A DNA stretch of 64,000 bases from JAKZVK01 sp965248255. Its GTDB lineage: Bacteria > Acidobacteriota > Terriglobia > Bryobacterales > UBA6623. The position numbers were made by a program, and so were the translations under genes. The notes beneath the pieces are model-generated. The model had not been told where the DNA came from. It worked only from the letters and a program-made list of their open reading frames with translations, and did no database searches. The DNA is taken from positions 2,914,001 through 2,978,000 of the forward strand of contig CBDFIW010000004.1 in NCBI GenBank assembly GCA_965248255.1, written 5' to 3'. Positions within the stretch are counted from its first letter, which is position 1. Every line of letters starts with the position of its first letter. This document shows, piece after piece, positions 8,859 through 19,000 of the stretch.

Positions 8859-8948
8859 GGAATCCTGGCTGCCCCCCGGCGAACATCTCGGGAGCCTCGC
8901 AGAGTGGTGACCGGCTGGCTAGCGCCCGTCGCTCTGTCCGTGGCATAT

Positions 8949-9878
8949 ATGCAGTCTCCGAACGACCCCCTTGTCCAGATTCGGCCGCCCGCGCCACCCC
9001 GGCTCCCTGCCTGGCTGCGCCAGGGCCGCACCAACTTCCCCGCGCTTCACGATCTGAAGGTCGAGTTACGGCAGCGGAATCTCCACACCGTCTGTGAGTC
9101 GGCCCGCTGCCCGAACATTCACGAATGCTTCAGCCGGAAGGCGGCGACGTTCATGATCTTGGGCAACGTGTGCACGCGCCGCTGCGGTTTTTGCGCCGTG
9201 CCGCAGGGCTCGCCGCAGGCGCTGGATGCCAGCGAGCCGCGCCATGTCGGCGAGATGGCAGTCCGCTTGGGGTTGCGCTACGTTGTCATCACGAGTGTCA
9301 ACCGCGATGACCTCCCCGACGGCGGCTCCCATCACTTCGCCGATACCGTACGAGAAGTGCGGAAAGCGGCGCCGGAGGCGTGCATCGAGGTGCTCACGCC
9401 CGACTTCTGCGGCGATCACGATGCCGTCGCGCGCGTACTCGACGCCGACCCTGACGTTTTCAACCATAATATGGAGACGGTGGCGCGGCTCTATCGCCGC
9501 GTGCGCCCGCAGGCGAGCTACCGCCAGTCGCTCCGCGTGCTGGCCTTCGCCCGCCGATTCGCGCCGAGTGTTCTCACCAAGTCAGGTCTGATGGTCGGCC
9601 TCGGGGAAACCGCGCGCGAGGTGAAGCAACTGTTGCGCCATCTGCGCGACGTGGATACCGACGTGGCAACGATTGGCCAATACCTGCAGCCGACACGCAG
9701 GCGCTTGCCCGTGGAGCAGTTCATCCGTCCCGAAGTATTCGACGCGTATCGGGTGTACGGCGAGTCGATCGGCTTCCACGCAGTTTTCAGCGGCCCGCTG
9801 GTTCGAAGCTCGTACATGGCGGATCAAGTCAGTGAGGACGCGCGCGCCGGCCGTCCGGTGCTCGGAGCGGTCCCTTGA
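8949..9878 (+). CDS. lipA: Lipoyl synthase
   Basis: LipA is the radical-SAM enzyme that inserts two sulfurs into octanoylated carrier domains to form lipoate. The protein has both iron-sulfur signatures, the N-terminal auxiliary-cluster motif C-E-S-A-R-C-P-N-I-H-E-C and the radical-SAM motif C-T-R-R-C-G-F-C, plus the C-terminal R-S-S-Y-M-A motif that ligates the auxiliary cluster. I prefer ATG 8949 (309 residues, near the usual length); an in-frame GTG at 8904 would add 15 residues. It overlaps the following lnt gene by 4 bases. Confidence 0.95.
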   Translation: MQSPNDPLVQIRPPAPPRLPAWLRQGRTNFPALHDLKVELRQRNLHTVCESARCPNIHECFSRKAATFMILGNVCTRRCGFCAVPQGSPQALDASEPRHVGEMAVRLGLRYVVITSVNRDDLPDGGSHHFADTVREVRKAAPEACIEVLTPDFCGDHDAVARVLDADPDVFNHNMETVARLYRRVRPQASYRQSLRVLAFARRFAPSVLTKSGLMVGLGETAREVKQLLRHLRDVDTDVATIGQYLQPTRRRLPVEQFIRPEVFDAYRVYGESIGFHAVFSGPLVRSSYMADQVSEDARAGRPVLGAVP

Positions 9879-11377
9879 GATTCCGGAGGGCGTCGACCTG
9901 CTACCTGCTCGCCGCCTCCTCCGGGATGCTGCAAGTTCTGATCTTCCCTCGCTTCGGCTTGTCGTGGCTGGCCGTGGTTGCTTTGGTCCCACTCCTGGTT
10001 GCCGTGACGGATGAGCCGCGCCTGAGAGCTCGGTTCCTGCTCGGCTGGCTGACCGGCATCATCTTCTGGGGCGGCGTTTGCTACTGGATCTACGATGTCA
10101 TGCATCGCTACGCCCACTTGTCCGCGCCGGCGGCGACAGCGATCTTTGCCGGCTTCTTTATTGTCAAAGGACTTCACCTCGGTGTGTTTTCAGCGATCGC
10201 AGGTCCCCTCATGACGCGCTGGTGGGCCGTTCCGGTGGTGGCGGCAGCGTGGGTGGCAGTGGAGGGCAGCCATCAGTACCTGGCTTTCACTTGGCTTCAG
10301 TTGGGTAACGCGGGCATTGACCTGCTGCTGCTCGCCCGAGCCGCACCCTTCACCGGCGTGTATGGAGTGTCGTTCCTGCTCGCGATGGTGAACGTGGCCG
10401 TCGCTTGCCTAGTCTTGCGCCGCACGTTCCGCGAGATGGCGTGGCTCGTCGTCGTTCCGTCTGTTCTGCTGTTGCCGCCGCTACCGGCCGAGATCGAGGG
10501 GCGAGAAACGGTGCGGCTGGTGCAACCAAACTTTCATCCCGACGAACTCATCGAGCGGGGCTGGAACCCGATCCGGCAGGCGACACACTGGGAGACGATG
10601 CAGGTGCTTTCGACCGCAGCCGCGGAGGCGATCGACCCTTCCGCCCCGACGCTGGTCGTCTGGCCCGAGTACCCGGCGCCGAGCTTCTACGCCCGCGACC
10701 CGCACTTCCGCGATTACGTCGCGGGGGTCGCCCGCAAGCTCGGTGCACCGCTGATTCTCAACTCTGTCGAATACCTGCCGTCCAACGCAGGCCGTCCGCT
10801 CAACAGCGCGATCGCACTCGACTCGCACGGCGACTTCGTCTCGCGCTACAGCAAGATCTTCCGGGTGCCGTTTGGCGAGTTCGTTCCTTGGCCGTTCTCG
10901 CTCTTCGTCGAGAAAATCACTCTCGCCGCGGGCGATTTCTTGCCGGGCGAGGAGGTTGTCGTGAGCAGGCTTAATGGCCACAGCGTCGGTACGTTCATTT
11001 GTTACGAGTCGGTCTTCGCACGCGGCGTGAGGCGCTTCACGGCCGCCGGGGCCGAAGTGCTCGTCAATATCTCGAACGACAGTTGGTACGGACGGACCGC
11101 GGCCCGTCACCAGCACTTGCTAATCGCTCGCATGCGGGCGGTCGAGAACGCCCGCTGGCTGCTGCGCGCCACCAACGACGGCATCACGTCGGTGATCGAT
11201 CCGGCGGGCCGGGTGACGGCCTCGCTGCGCTCGTTCCAGCAAGGCGTGCTGGTCACGAGTTTCGACTACTCCGCGAAGTCCACTTGGTTTGTGAGCTTTG
11301 GCGAATGGTTTTGGTGGTTAACCTTGGCAGCGGCGGTCGCCTCGCTCCTGGCTGTCGCCAAACGTGAGGTTCGCTGA
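9875..11377 (+). CDS. lnt: Apolipoprotein N-acyltransferase
   Basis: Lnt adds the third acyl chain to the N terminus of lipoproteins in the inner membrane. The 500-residue protein has six or more N-terminal membrane segments, a nitrilase-like periplasmic domain and a C-terminal helix. The catalytic triad is visible: Glu265 (W-P-E-Y-P), Lys327 (S-K-I-F-R-V-P-F-G-E) and Cys376 (F-I-C-Y-E-S), in the family's usual order and spacing. It starts with TTG inside the lipA stop region, so translation is probably coupled. Presence of lnt supports a diderm cell. Confidence 0.95.
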   Translation: MRFRRASTCYLLAASSGMLQVLIFPRFGLSWLAVVALVPLLVAVTDEPRLRARFLLGWLTGIIFWGGVCYWIYDVMHRYAHLSAPAATAIFAGFFIVKGLHLGVFSAIAGPLMTRWWAVPVVAAAWVAVEGSHQYLAFTWLQLGNAGIDLLLLARAAPFTGVYGVSFLLAMVNVAVACLVLRRTFREMAWLVVVPSVLLLPPLPAEIEGRETVRLVQPNFHPDELIERGWNPIRQATHWETMQVLSTAAAEAIDPSAPTLVVWPEYPAPSFYARDPHFRDYVAGVARKLGAPLILNSVEYLPSNAGRPLNSAIALDSHGDFVSRYSKIFRVPFGEFVPWPFSLFVEKITLAAGDFLPGEEVVVSRLNGHSVGTFICYESVFARGVRRFTAAGAEVLVNISNDSWYGRTAARHQHLLIARMRAVENARWLLRATNDGITSVIDPAGRVTASLRSFQQGVLVTSFDYSAKSTWFVSFGEWFWWLTLAAAVASLLAVAKREVR

Positions 11378-11481
11378 GCCGACGCCGCCGCGAGCGGCGC
11401 TGCGCACCGGCCGACAGGCAGGAGTGACTGTCGCGACCTGTGGCTTTTCGATGGCCTCCCCGCTGCGCTAGAGTCAAGTGG

Positions 11482-13614
11482 ATGCGCCGCTTCCCGCTGT
11501 GGCTGGTTTTGTTGGGAGTGCTCCCGGCCGGGGCGCAGTTCGACGCCAAGAAGCCGTTCGACGTCTGGGCGCTGCAGCGCATCGCTCGAGTCTCGGAGCC
11601 GCAGCTCTCTCCGGACGGTTCGACTCTGGCCTTCGTCGTCGAGCGAGTCCTGCTATCGGACAACCGCAAGGAGAAGCACATTTACACCGTGCCGCTCGAC
11701 GGAGGCACGCCGAGCCAGCTTACCTACGACGGCAAGTCGAACCACCGTCCGCGCTGGTCGCCGGACTCCACTCACATCGCCTTTGTCTCGGACCGCTCCG
11801 ACTCGTCGCAGATTTGGATCATGGAGGCCGACGGCAGCCGTCCGCGCCGGGTCACCGATCTACCCACGGAGGCTGGTGGACATCTTTTCGCTCCTGACGG
11901 CCGGCATCTGCTTTTCACCAGCCGCATTGTCCCCGAGTGCGGAGACGACTGGGAATGTAACACGCGCGTGATCGAAGAGCGTAAGCAAGACCCCGTCAAG
12001 GCGAGAACGTACGACCACTTGCTCTACCGCCACTGGGACAAGTGGGATGACGGCCGGCAAGGGCATCTGTTCCTCGTTGACCTCGAAGGGGGAGAGCCCC
12101 GCGACCTGACTCCCGGGGGCCGTGACGTTCCGCCTTTCTCTCTAGCAGGACCCGACGCCTACGACATCTCGCCCGACGGGCAGGAAATCTGCTTCGCCAT
12201 GGCGGTTGGCGAAGACCCAGCGACCAACACCAACCTCGATCTCTTCGTCGTCTCAATCGAGGGCGGGGAACCGGTACCCATCGTCACCGGACCGGCAGCG
12301 GAAACCTCGCCGCTCTACTCACCCGACGGGCAGTCGATTGCTTTTCGCGCGCAGGTGCGTCCCGGTTATGAATCCGACCGTTACCGTCTGATGGTCTACA
12401 GCCGTCCGACATCCGAAGTAACGAATCTCACCGAGAACTTCGATCGCTGGGTCTCGGGAGTCGCCTGGGCGCCCGACTCCAAGCGTCTCTTCTTCACTGC
12501 CGAAGATCGCGGACGTGGGCCGATCTTCAGGGTGCCGGCAACCGGGGGCGGCTTGACGTCGGTGGGGTTCGGTGACGCTCACCACGGCGACATTCAACTC
12601 ACGCCCGACGGCCGCTCGATCATCTATAGCGTGCAGAGCGCTTCTCACCCAACCGAGATCTTCCTCGGTTTCGCGTCCGGGGGCCCGCCGGTGCCCCTGA
12701 CGCGCCTCAACGACGAGCTGATGAGCGAGTACGCGATTGACTCCCCCGAAGAAATCTCCTACGAGAGCCTCGACGGCACGGCGATTCATGGGTTTCTCGT
12801 CAAGCCGCCGGGCTTCGACTTCGAACGCAAGTACCCGCTGCTGTTACTGATCCATGGCGGACCACAGGGCGCTTGGGGACAGAGCTGGAGCTACCGCTGG
12901 AACCCGCAGGTGTTCGCCGGGGCCGGCTATGTGGTGTTCATGCCGAACCCACGCGGCTCGACCGGCTACGGCCAGACGCTGACCGATGCCATCAACGGCG
13001 ACTGGGGCGGGCTGGTCTACGAGGACATCATGGCCGGAGTGGACTACGTGCTGCGGCGGCCCTATATCGATTCGTCGAAGCTCACGGCGGCGGGCGCCTC
13101 CTACGGCGGGTATATGATCAACTGGATGCTCGGTCGCACCGAGCGCTTCCGCGCCTTCGTCTCTCACGCCGGCGTGTACGACCTGCCCAGCATGTTCGGT
13201 GCGACGGAGGAGCTGTGGTTCCCGATTTGGGAATTCAACGGCACCCCTTGGGAGAACCCGGAGATGTATGAACGCTGGTCGCCGAGCCGCTTCGTCGACC
13301 GCTTCAAGACGCCGACGCTGGTGATTCACGGTGAGAAGGATTTCCGGGTGCCGGTGACGCAGGCGATGCAGCTTTTCACGGCGCTGCAGTTGCGGAAGGT
13401 GCCGTCGCGGTTCCTGCACTTTCCGGATGAGGGCCATTGGATTCTCAAGCCGCGCAACAGCGTTCATTGGTATCAGAGCGTCATCGCGTGGCTGGACGAG
13501 TGGATCGCTCGGCCCCATCGTCCGGTTGAGCCGCCGACCTACCGCCGGGACGAGGGACCCGGGGAAACAGAAGTGGAGGGAAAGCAGCCGGTGGTCGAGT
13601 CGGGTCCGCTGTGA
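11482..13614 (+). CDS. Secreted S9 family (prolyl-oligopeptidase type) serine peptidase
   Basis: I chose ATG 11482, which begins a clean signal peptide (M-R-R-F-P-L-W-L-V-L-L); an upstream in-frame GTG would bury it. Residues ~30-390 hold WD40/PD40-type beta-propeller repeats (several L-S-P-D-G motifs), and ~430-690 hold the alpha/beta-hydrolase domain. The catalytic triad is Ser540 (G-A-S-Y-G-G), Asp620 (E-K-D-F-R-V-P) and His652 (D-E-G-H-W). It resembles dipeptidyl/acylaminoacyl peptidases and probably trims peptides outside the inner membrane. Confidence 0.92.
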   Translation: MRRFPLWLVLLGVLPAGAQFDAKKPFDVWALQRIARVSEPQLSPDGSTLAFVVERVLLSDNRKEKHIYTVPLDGGTPSQLTYDGKSNHRPRWSPDSTHIAFVSDRSDSSQIWIMEADGSRPRRVTDLPTEAGGHLFAPDGRHLLFTSRIVPECGDDWECNTRVIEERKQDPVKARTYDHLLYRHWDKWDDGRQGHLFLVDLEGGEPRDLTPGGRDVPPFSLAGPDAYDISPDGQEICFAMAVGEDPATNTNLDLFVVSIEGGEPVPIVTGPAAETSPLYSPDGQSIAFRAQVRPGYESDRYRLMVYSRPTSEVTNLTENFDRWVSGVAWAPDSKRLFFTAEDRGRGPIFRVPATGGGLTSVGFGDAHHGDIQLTPDGRSIIYSVQSASHPTEIFLGFASGGPPVPLTRLNDELMSEYAIDSPEEISYESLDGTAIHGFLVKPPGFDFERKYPLLLLIHGGPQGAWGQSWSYRWNPQVFAGAGYVVFMPNPRGSTGYGQTLTDAINGDWGGLVYEDIMAGVDYVLRRPYIDSSKLTAAGASYGGYMINWMLGRTERFRAFVSHAGVYDLPSMFGATEELWFPIWEFNGTPWENPEMYERWSPSRFVDRFKTPTLVIHGEKDFRVPVTQAMQLFTALQLRKVPSRFLHFPDEGHWILKPRNSVHWYQSVIAWLDEWIARPHRPVEPPTYRRDEGPGETEVEGKQPVVESGPL

Positions 13615-13677
13615 CGGCGCGGCTCCGAGTCAACCGCTCGCACGGCTCGGTTTGGGCTCGGCAAGGAAGTGACTAGC

Positions 13678-14427
13678 ATGTCGTTGCTGAAAGACAAGAC
13701 AGCTCTTGTTACTGGTGCGGCCGCAGGTATTGGACGCGGTATCGCCGACCTCTTCGCGGAGGAAGGGGCGCGGGTCTATCTGCTGGATGCCGACGAGCGG
13801 GGTGCGGCCAGAGCAGCCGAGTCGATCCAAAGTAACGGCGGCGCGGCGTTCGCCTACGGATCCGATGTCCGCAAGCCCGAAACCATCCAACCGGCGATCG
13901 ACCATGCTTTGGCGGAGTTCGGGAGTGTCGACATCCTTGTCAACAACGCCGGCATCTATCCGCGGCGGCCGTTCGCCGAGATGACCGAGGCCGAGTGGGA
14001 TCAAACGCAAGAGGTCAACATCAAGGGGATGTTCCACACAATCAAGCTCGTCCTGCCGCACATGACAAAGCAGAAGGCGGGGAAGATCGTCAACATCTCG
14101 TCGGTGACGTTTCACATCGGCTACGCCAATCTGACTCACTATGTGGCCTCGAAGGGAGCGGTGATCGGGTTGACGCGAGCGCTCGCGCGCGAGGTGGGCG
14201 AGCACAACATTCATGTCAACGTGGTTACGCCGGGTGCGATCGAAACGGAGGGCGAGAAGGTCCACGCCAATCCGGACGACATCGCGAAGATCCTTACCGA
14301 GCAGTGCATTCAGCGCAGGATTGTACCGCTCGACGTAGCGCGGGTGTGCTTGTTCTTGTCCTCGGAGTTAAGCGACGGTCTGACGGGCCAGACGGTCAAC
14401 GTCGACGGCGGCTTGGCGATGTATTGA
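13678..14427 (+). CDS. Short-chain dehydrogenase/reductase
   Basis: The product is a classical SDR of about 249 residues. It has the NAD(P)-binding T-G-A-A-A-G-I-G motif, N-N-A-G-I-Y, a catalytic Ser (N-I-S-S), Y-V-A-S-K and a C-terminal V-N-V-D-G-G. ATG 13678 sits 9 bases after AAGGAAG; a GTG three codons earlier is possible. Asp in L-L-D-A-D after the second strand suggests NAD preference. It lies between the peptidase and an M81 gene; the substrate is unknown, although sugar or hydroxy-acid oxidation would suit the surrounding genes. Confidence 0.88.
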   Translation: MSLLKDKTALVTGAAAGIGRGIADLFAEEGARVYLLDADERGAARAAESIQSNGGAAFAYGSDVRKPETIQPAIDHALAEFGSVDILVNNAGIYPRRPFAEMTEAEWDQTQEVNIKGMFHTIKLVLPHMTKQKAGKIVNISSVTFHIGYANLTHYVASKGAVIGLTRALAREVGEHNIHVNVVTPGAIETEGEKVHANPDDIAKILTEQCIQRRIVPLDVARVCLFLSSELSDGLTGQTVNVDGGLAMY

Positions 14428-14505
14428 GGAGCAACGGAGCCGCGGGCGGGAGCCTGCGGGCCCCGCCCTCACGGTCGCGGCTCTGATGGTTGCTGAGAAG
14501 ACCCC

Positions 14506-15987
14506 ATGCGAATCGGTGTTGGCTATCTTCTGCAGGAAAGCAATACCTTCTCGCCCGTCGAAACTCACCTGCGCGACTTCCATCCGCTGTTCGGGGCGGC
14601 GCTCCTCGACCGCTGGCGAGGGACACGCACCGAAATCGGCGCTTTCCTCGATGTGCTGGAACCCAGCGGGCACGAGGTCGTACCGCTGTTCGCCGGCTGG
14701 GCCATGACGGCCGGGCCGATGTCGGCCAAGACGTTCGACCAGCTCAAAACCAAAGTCACCCGACAGGCCCGCGAGGACGGCCCCTTCGACGCCCTGTTGC
14801 TCGCGCTGCATGGGTCGCTGAGCGCGGTCGGAACCGACGACTGCGACGGCGAGCTATTGGAAGCGCTGCGTGAGATCGCCGGGCCGGACGTTCCGATCGC
14901 CCTGACGCTTGATCTGCACGCCAACATCACGGCGAAGATCGCCTCGAATGCCAATGCCGTCATCGGCTACAAGACCTACCCACACACCGACATGTACGAG
15001 GCAGGCCTGGCGGCAGCGGAGATCCTGGTGCGGGCCCTGCGCGGCGAGGGCCGCCCCGTTACCGTGATGCAGAAGCTTCCCTTGATCGTGCCGCCCGAGA
15101 ACATGCAAACGACCGGCGGGCCGATGAAGGAGGTCTTCGATACCGCTGAAGCTTGTCGCGAGGCACATCCGGAAATCCTTTCCGTGTCGGTCTTCGGCGT
15201 GCAGCCGTGGCTTGATATCGGTGAGATGGGTTGCGCGACGCTCGCGGTCGCCGACGGAAACACGGATCGTGCCGCGGCGTGCGTCCGGCGGGCCGCCCAA
15301 CGGTTCTGGGACTTGCGCGATAGGTTCGACGCCACCCTCACGCCGCCTGAGGAAGCCATCCGCGAAGCGCTGGCGGCTGGTGGAGGCCCGGTGGTTCTCG
15401 CTGAATCGGCCGACTCACCCACCGCCGGGGCTCCGGGCGACAGCGCCGATCTGTTACGTCTGCTGTTGCAAGAAACTCCCGATGTCCCAGCGCTGGTGTG
15501 GGTGCGTGACCCGCAAGCGGTCGAACAGGCTTGGAGCCTGCGGCCGGGGGACTCGATTCACGCGTCGCTCGGGGCCCGGTTCAACCCGGCGCAGTACGAG
15601 CCGGTTTCGATCGAGGGGCGGGTACGGTCGATGTCGGACGGACGTTTCGTTTTTCGCGGTGCGTACAACCACGGGATGGTGAACGAGATGGGCCGGACTG
15701 TGGTTCTGGACGTTGGCGCGATTTCGATCGTAGTGTCCGAAGAGGCGGCCAGCATGATCGGCACCGAGGTCTATCGCAGCCAGGGCCTCGAGCCCAAGGA
15801 CCACAAGATTGTCGTCGTCAAATCGGCCAATAGTTTTCGCTCCGAGTACGGCCCTTTCATGGTCAAGGCCATCATGGTCGACACGCCGGGCCTCAGCTCA
15901 TCGAACCTGCGCTCGCTCCCTTACCGGCGGGTTTCGCGCCCGATTCATCCGCTCGACCCGGTTGAGTTCTCCACGGCAACGGGGTGA
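14506..15987 (+). CDS. M81 family (MlrC-like) metallopeptidase
   Basis: The 493-residue protein matches the MlrC family along its length: G-Y-L-L-Q-E-S-N-T-F-S-P at the N terminus, A-L-H-G-S, the metal-site motifs T-L-D-L-H-A-N and Y-K-T-Y-P-H-T-D-M-Y-E, and A-D-S-P-T-A-G-A-P-G-D. MlrC of microcystin degraders cleaves the linear peptide; most homologues have unknown substrates and many sit, as here, beside dehydrogenase genes. No signal peptide is seen, so it is probably cytoplasmic. An ordinary ATG start lies 78 bp after the SDR stop. Confidence 0.88.
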   Translation: MRIGVGYLLQESNTFSPVETHLRDFHPLFGAALLDRWRGTRTEIGAFLDVLEPSGHEVVPLFAGWAMTAGPMSAKTFDQLKTKVTRQAREDGPFDALLLALHGSLSAVGTDDCDGELLEALREIAGPDVPIALTLDLHANITAKIASNANAVIGYKTYPHTDMYEAGLAAAEILVRALRGEGRPVTVMQKLPLIVPPENMQTTGGPMKEVFDTAEACREAHPEILSVSVFGVQPWLDIGEMGCATLAVADGNTDRAAACVRRAAQRFWDLRDRFDATLTPPEEAIREALAAGGGPVVLAESADSPTAGAPGDSADLLRLLLQETPDVPALVWVRDPQAVEQAWSLRPGDSIHASLGARFNPAQYEPVSIEGRVRSMSDGRFVFRGAYNHGMVNEMGRTVVLDVGAISIVVSEEAASMIGTEVYRSQGLEPKDHKIVVVKSANSFRSEYGPFMVKAIMVDTPGLSSSNLRSLPYRRVSRPIHPLDPVEFSTATG

Positions 15988-16015
15988 GCATGCGTGCTGT
16001 GCGAAGTGGGTAGGC

Positions 16016-19000
16016 ATGCGGGCGCTACTCATGAAGAGAGCCCAGAGATTGAGACTGTGGCGGCGTGGGCACGGCATGCCGTGCCCCTACACTTTCCTGC
16101 CGTTGCTTTCACACACGCTTGCTGGTGCGGCGCTGTTGCTTGCCTCGTGCGCACCCACACTACCCGACAGCAAACCGCTCGATCCTGACGAGGCTCTCGA
16201 AACGTTCCAAGTGGTCGACGGGTTCCGCATTGAACAGTTCGCTGCGGAACCGTACGTTCTCGACCCGGTCGAGATCGCGTTCGATGAGCACGGCGGGCTG
16301 TACGTTGCCGAGCTGGCCGACCACCCCGACGACCCTCTACCAGGCGAGCCGGCCAAGAGCCGTATCTCCTACCTCGAAGACACCGACGGCGACGGGCGGG
16401 TAGACCGCCGCAGCGTCTTCGCCGAGAACCTTCTGCAAGTCGAAGGCGTGATGCCGTGGAAGGGAGGCGTGATCGCCACTGCCGCGCCCGACATTCTCTT
16501 CCTCAAAGACACCGACGGCGACCGCAGGGCTGATGTTCGCGAAGTTCTCTACACCGGATTCGGCCTCGGCAATCCCGAGGGACGCATCAGCAACCCGCGC
16601 CTGGGTCTCGACAACTGGATCTATGTCGTCAACCACGGCTATCCCGGCGAGATCTGTGCGCCCGGCCGACCCGATGTGGTACCGGTCGAGGTCCGCGGCT
16701 GGGACTTCCGGTTTCACCCCGTGCGCGGCATTGCCGAGACGGCCTCGGGCGACGGGCAGTTCGGGCTGTCGTTCGATGAGTGGGGGCACGCGTTCGTGTC
16801 GCAGAACACGGTGCACTTGCGCCAAGCGGTGATGGACGCTCGTTACGTGATGCGGAACCCGCTGCTGACGCTGACGGGCGCGGATCAGGACATCTCCGAC
16901 CACGGCCGTCCCGCCGCGCGCATCTTCCCGACGAGCCGCCCGCAGCAGTGGCGCATCGACCGCACCGAGGCGCGGCGAGAGCGGTATGCCGAAACGCGTC
17001 CCGGACGCATCGAGCGGCTGGAGGGGTACTTTACCGCCTCGGCTGGGGTTACGGTTTACGTCGGCGACGCCTTCCCGGCGGAGTTCGTCAACAACGCTTT
17101 CGTGACCGACGCCAACGGGAACCTGATTCACCGCGACATCCTAACGCTCAACGGCTCCACGATGAAGGCGTCGCGCTGGCCTGAGGAGGCCGACTTCCTG
17201 ACGTCGACCGACAACTGGTTCCGGCCCGTCAACTTCGCCAACGTGCCCGACGGTAATCTCTACATCGCTGACTACTACCGCCAGTACGTCGAGCACCCGG
17301 ACTTCATCCCCGAGGCGGTTCAAGAGAAGCTGCGCATGGACTTCTACGCGGGCAAGGACCGCGGCCGCATCTACCGCATCGTGCCGGAGAACCCCAGGAG
17401 CGCGAGGAACCTGCAGCCGAACCTGGGCGAGGCGACGACCGCGAAACTGGTCGGATATCTGTCGCACGCGAACGGCTGGCACCGCCGTACCGCGCAGCGC
17501 TTACTGTTTGAGAAGCAGGACAAAGCCGCCGTCCCCTCGCTTGAAGAACTGGCGCGGGAGACCGCAACACCGCAAGCGCGCCTGCACGCTCTGTGGACGC
17601 TCGAGGGCCTGGATTCGTTCGAACCGGAACACGTCCGCGCTGCTCTCAAAGATCCCCACCCCGGCGTGCGCGAGAATGCCTTGCGGTTGGCCGAGCGTTT
17701 CCTACCGGAGGTCGGCGACGAGGTCGTGTTGCTCGCGGACGACCCCTCGCCCCGCGTGCGGTTCCAACTGGCGCTCACCTTGGGTGACGTGCGCGACGAC
17801 CGCCGCGCCCGCGACATCCTCGCCGCGATCGCCGCGCGGCACGCCGAAGACAGTTGGTTTCGGGTCGCCGCGGTAACGGCGCCGCCAGAATGGGCGCTGC
17901 CGATGCTGCGGACCCTGCTAAGCCACGAGAAGGAGTTCTTCGCCGAGACTTCCGAGGGCAGGGCCGAGCTGCTCTCGGAACTGAGCCGCATCGTCGGCGC
18001 GCGGCGCGACCCGAAGGAGATCGCGTTCTGGCTGCGGGCCCTGGCCGGCGATTCGCGGCTGGCGGACGCGGCCTGGCAGGAAGCGGGCCTCGAAGGGCTG
18101 ACTGCCGGATTGAAGCTCGAAGGACGCACCGGCCTGCACGTCGCGTCGATTGAGCAGGCGCTGACGCGCATCATCGACAACTCGCCGGAGCCGGTACAAC
18201 TCGCCGCGGTCGACGTGGCGCAGTTCTTCCAGCTGCGCTCATTGCTTAAGGGCGCGGTTCGCGACGCCCGCAACGAGTCATTGCCGATCACGGCCCGCGT
18301 GCCTGCGATCCGCCTGTTGGTCGGAGGGCCGTTCGACGATCCGCGAGTGGCGCCCTGTCTGCTCGAAGGCTGGAGGGGCTACAGACCAGAGACCCGTCTG
18401 CGCGTGGTCGACGCGCTGCCCGGGCGGCGAGATCGCGTCACCACGCTGTTGGACGCGGTTGGTGAGGGGCGCATCGAGCCGTTCGCGGTGGACGCCGTCA
18501 CGCGCATCAAGCTGACGCAGTATCCCGATGAAGCGGTGCAGCAGCGGGCGAGGAAGTTGTTCGCGGCTGAGCTGGGCGCCCGCGCCCGGGTCGTTGAAGA
18601 TCACCGTGACGTCCTTGACTTATCTGGCTCGGCCGAGCACGGTAAGGAGGCTTTCGAGCGCGAGTGCGCAAAGTGTCACGTGCGGACGGCGGAACGAGGA
18701 CGCATCGGGCCCGACCTATCGGGTGTCAACAATCGCGGCAAAGAGACACTGCTGAGCCACATCCTCGACCCTAGCGCGGCGATTCAGGTGCGCTATACGA
18801 ACTACGTCCTGATGACTAAAGACGGCCGGGTGCTCGATGGCTTGCTGGTCGGCGAGACGGCAGGTACTGTGACGCTACGGGGCGAGCTGGAGGATGTGAC
18901 GGTGCTTCGCGGCAACGTGGAAGAGTTGCGCGCCTCGGCCGTGTCACTCATGCCGGAAGGCCTCGAGGATGCCTTGACGAAGCAAGAACTGGCCGATGTG

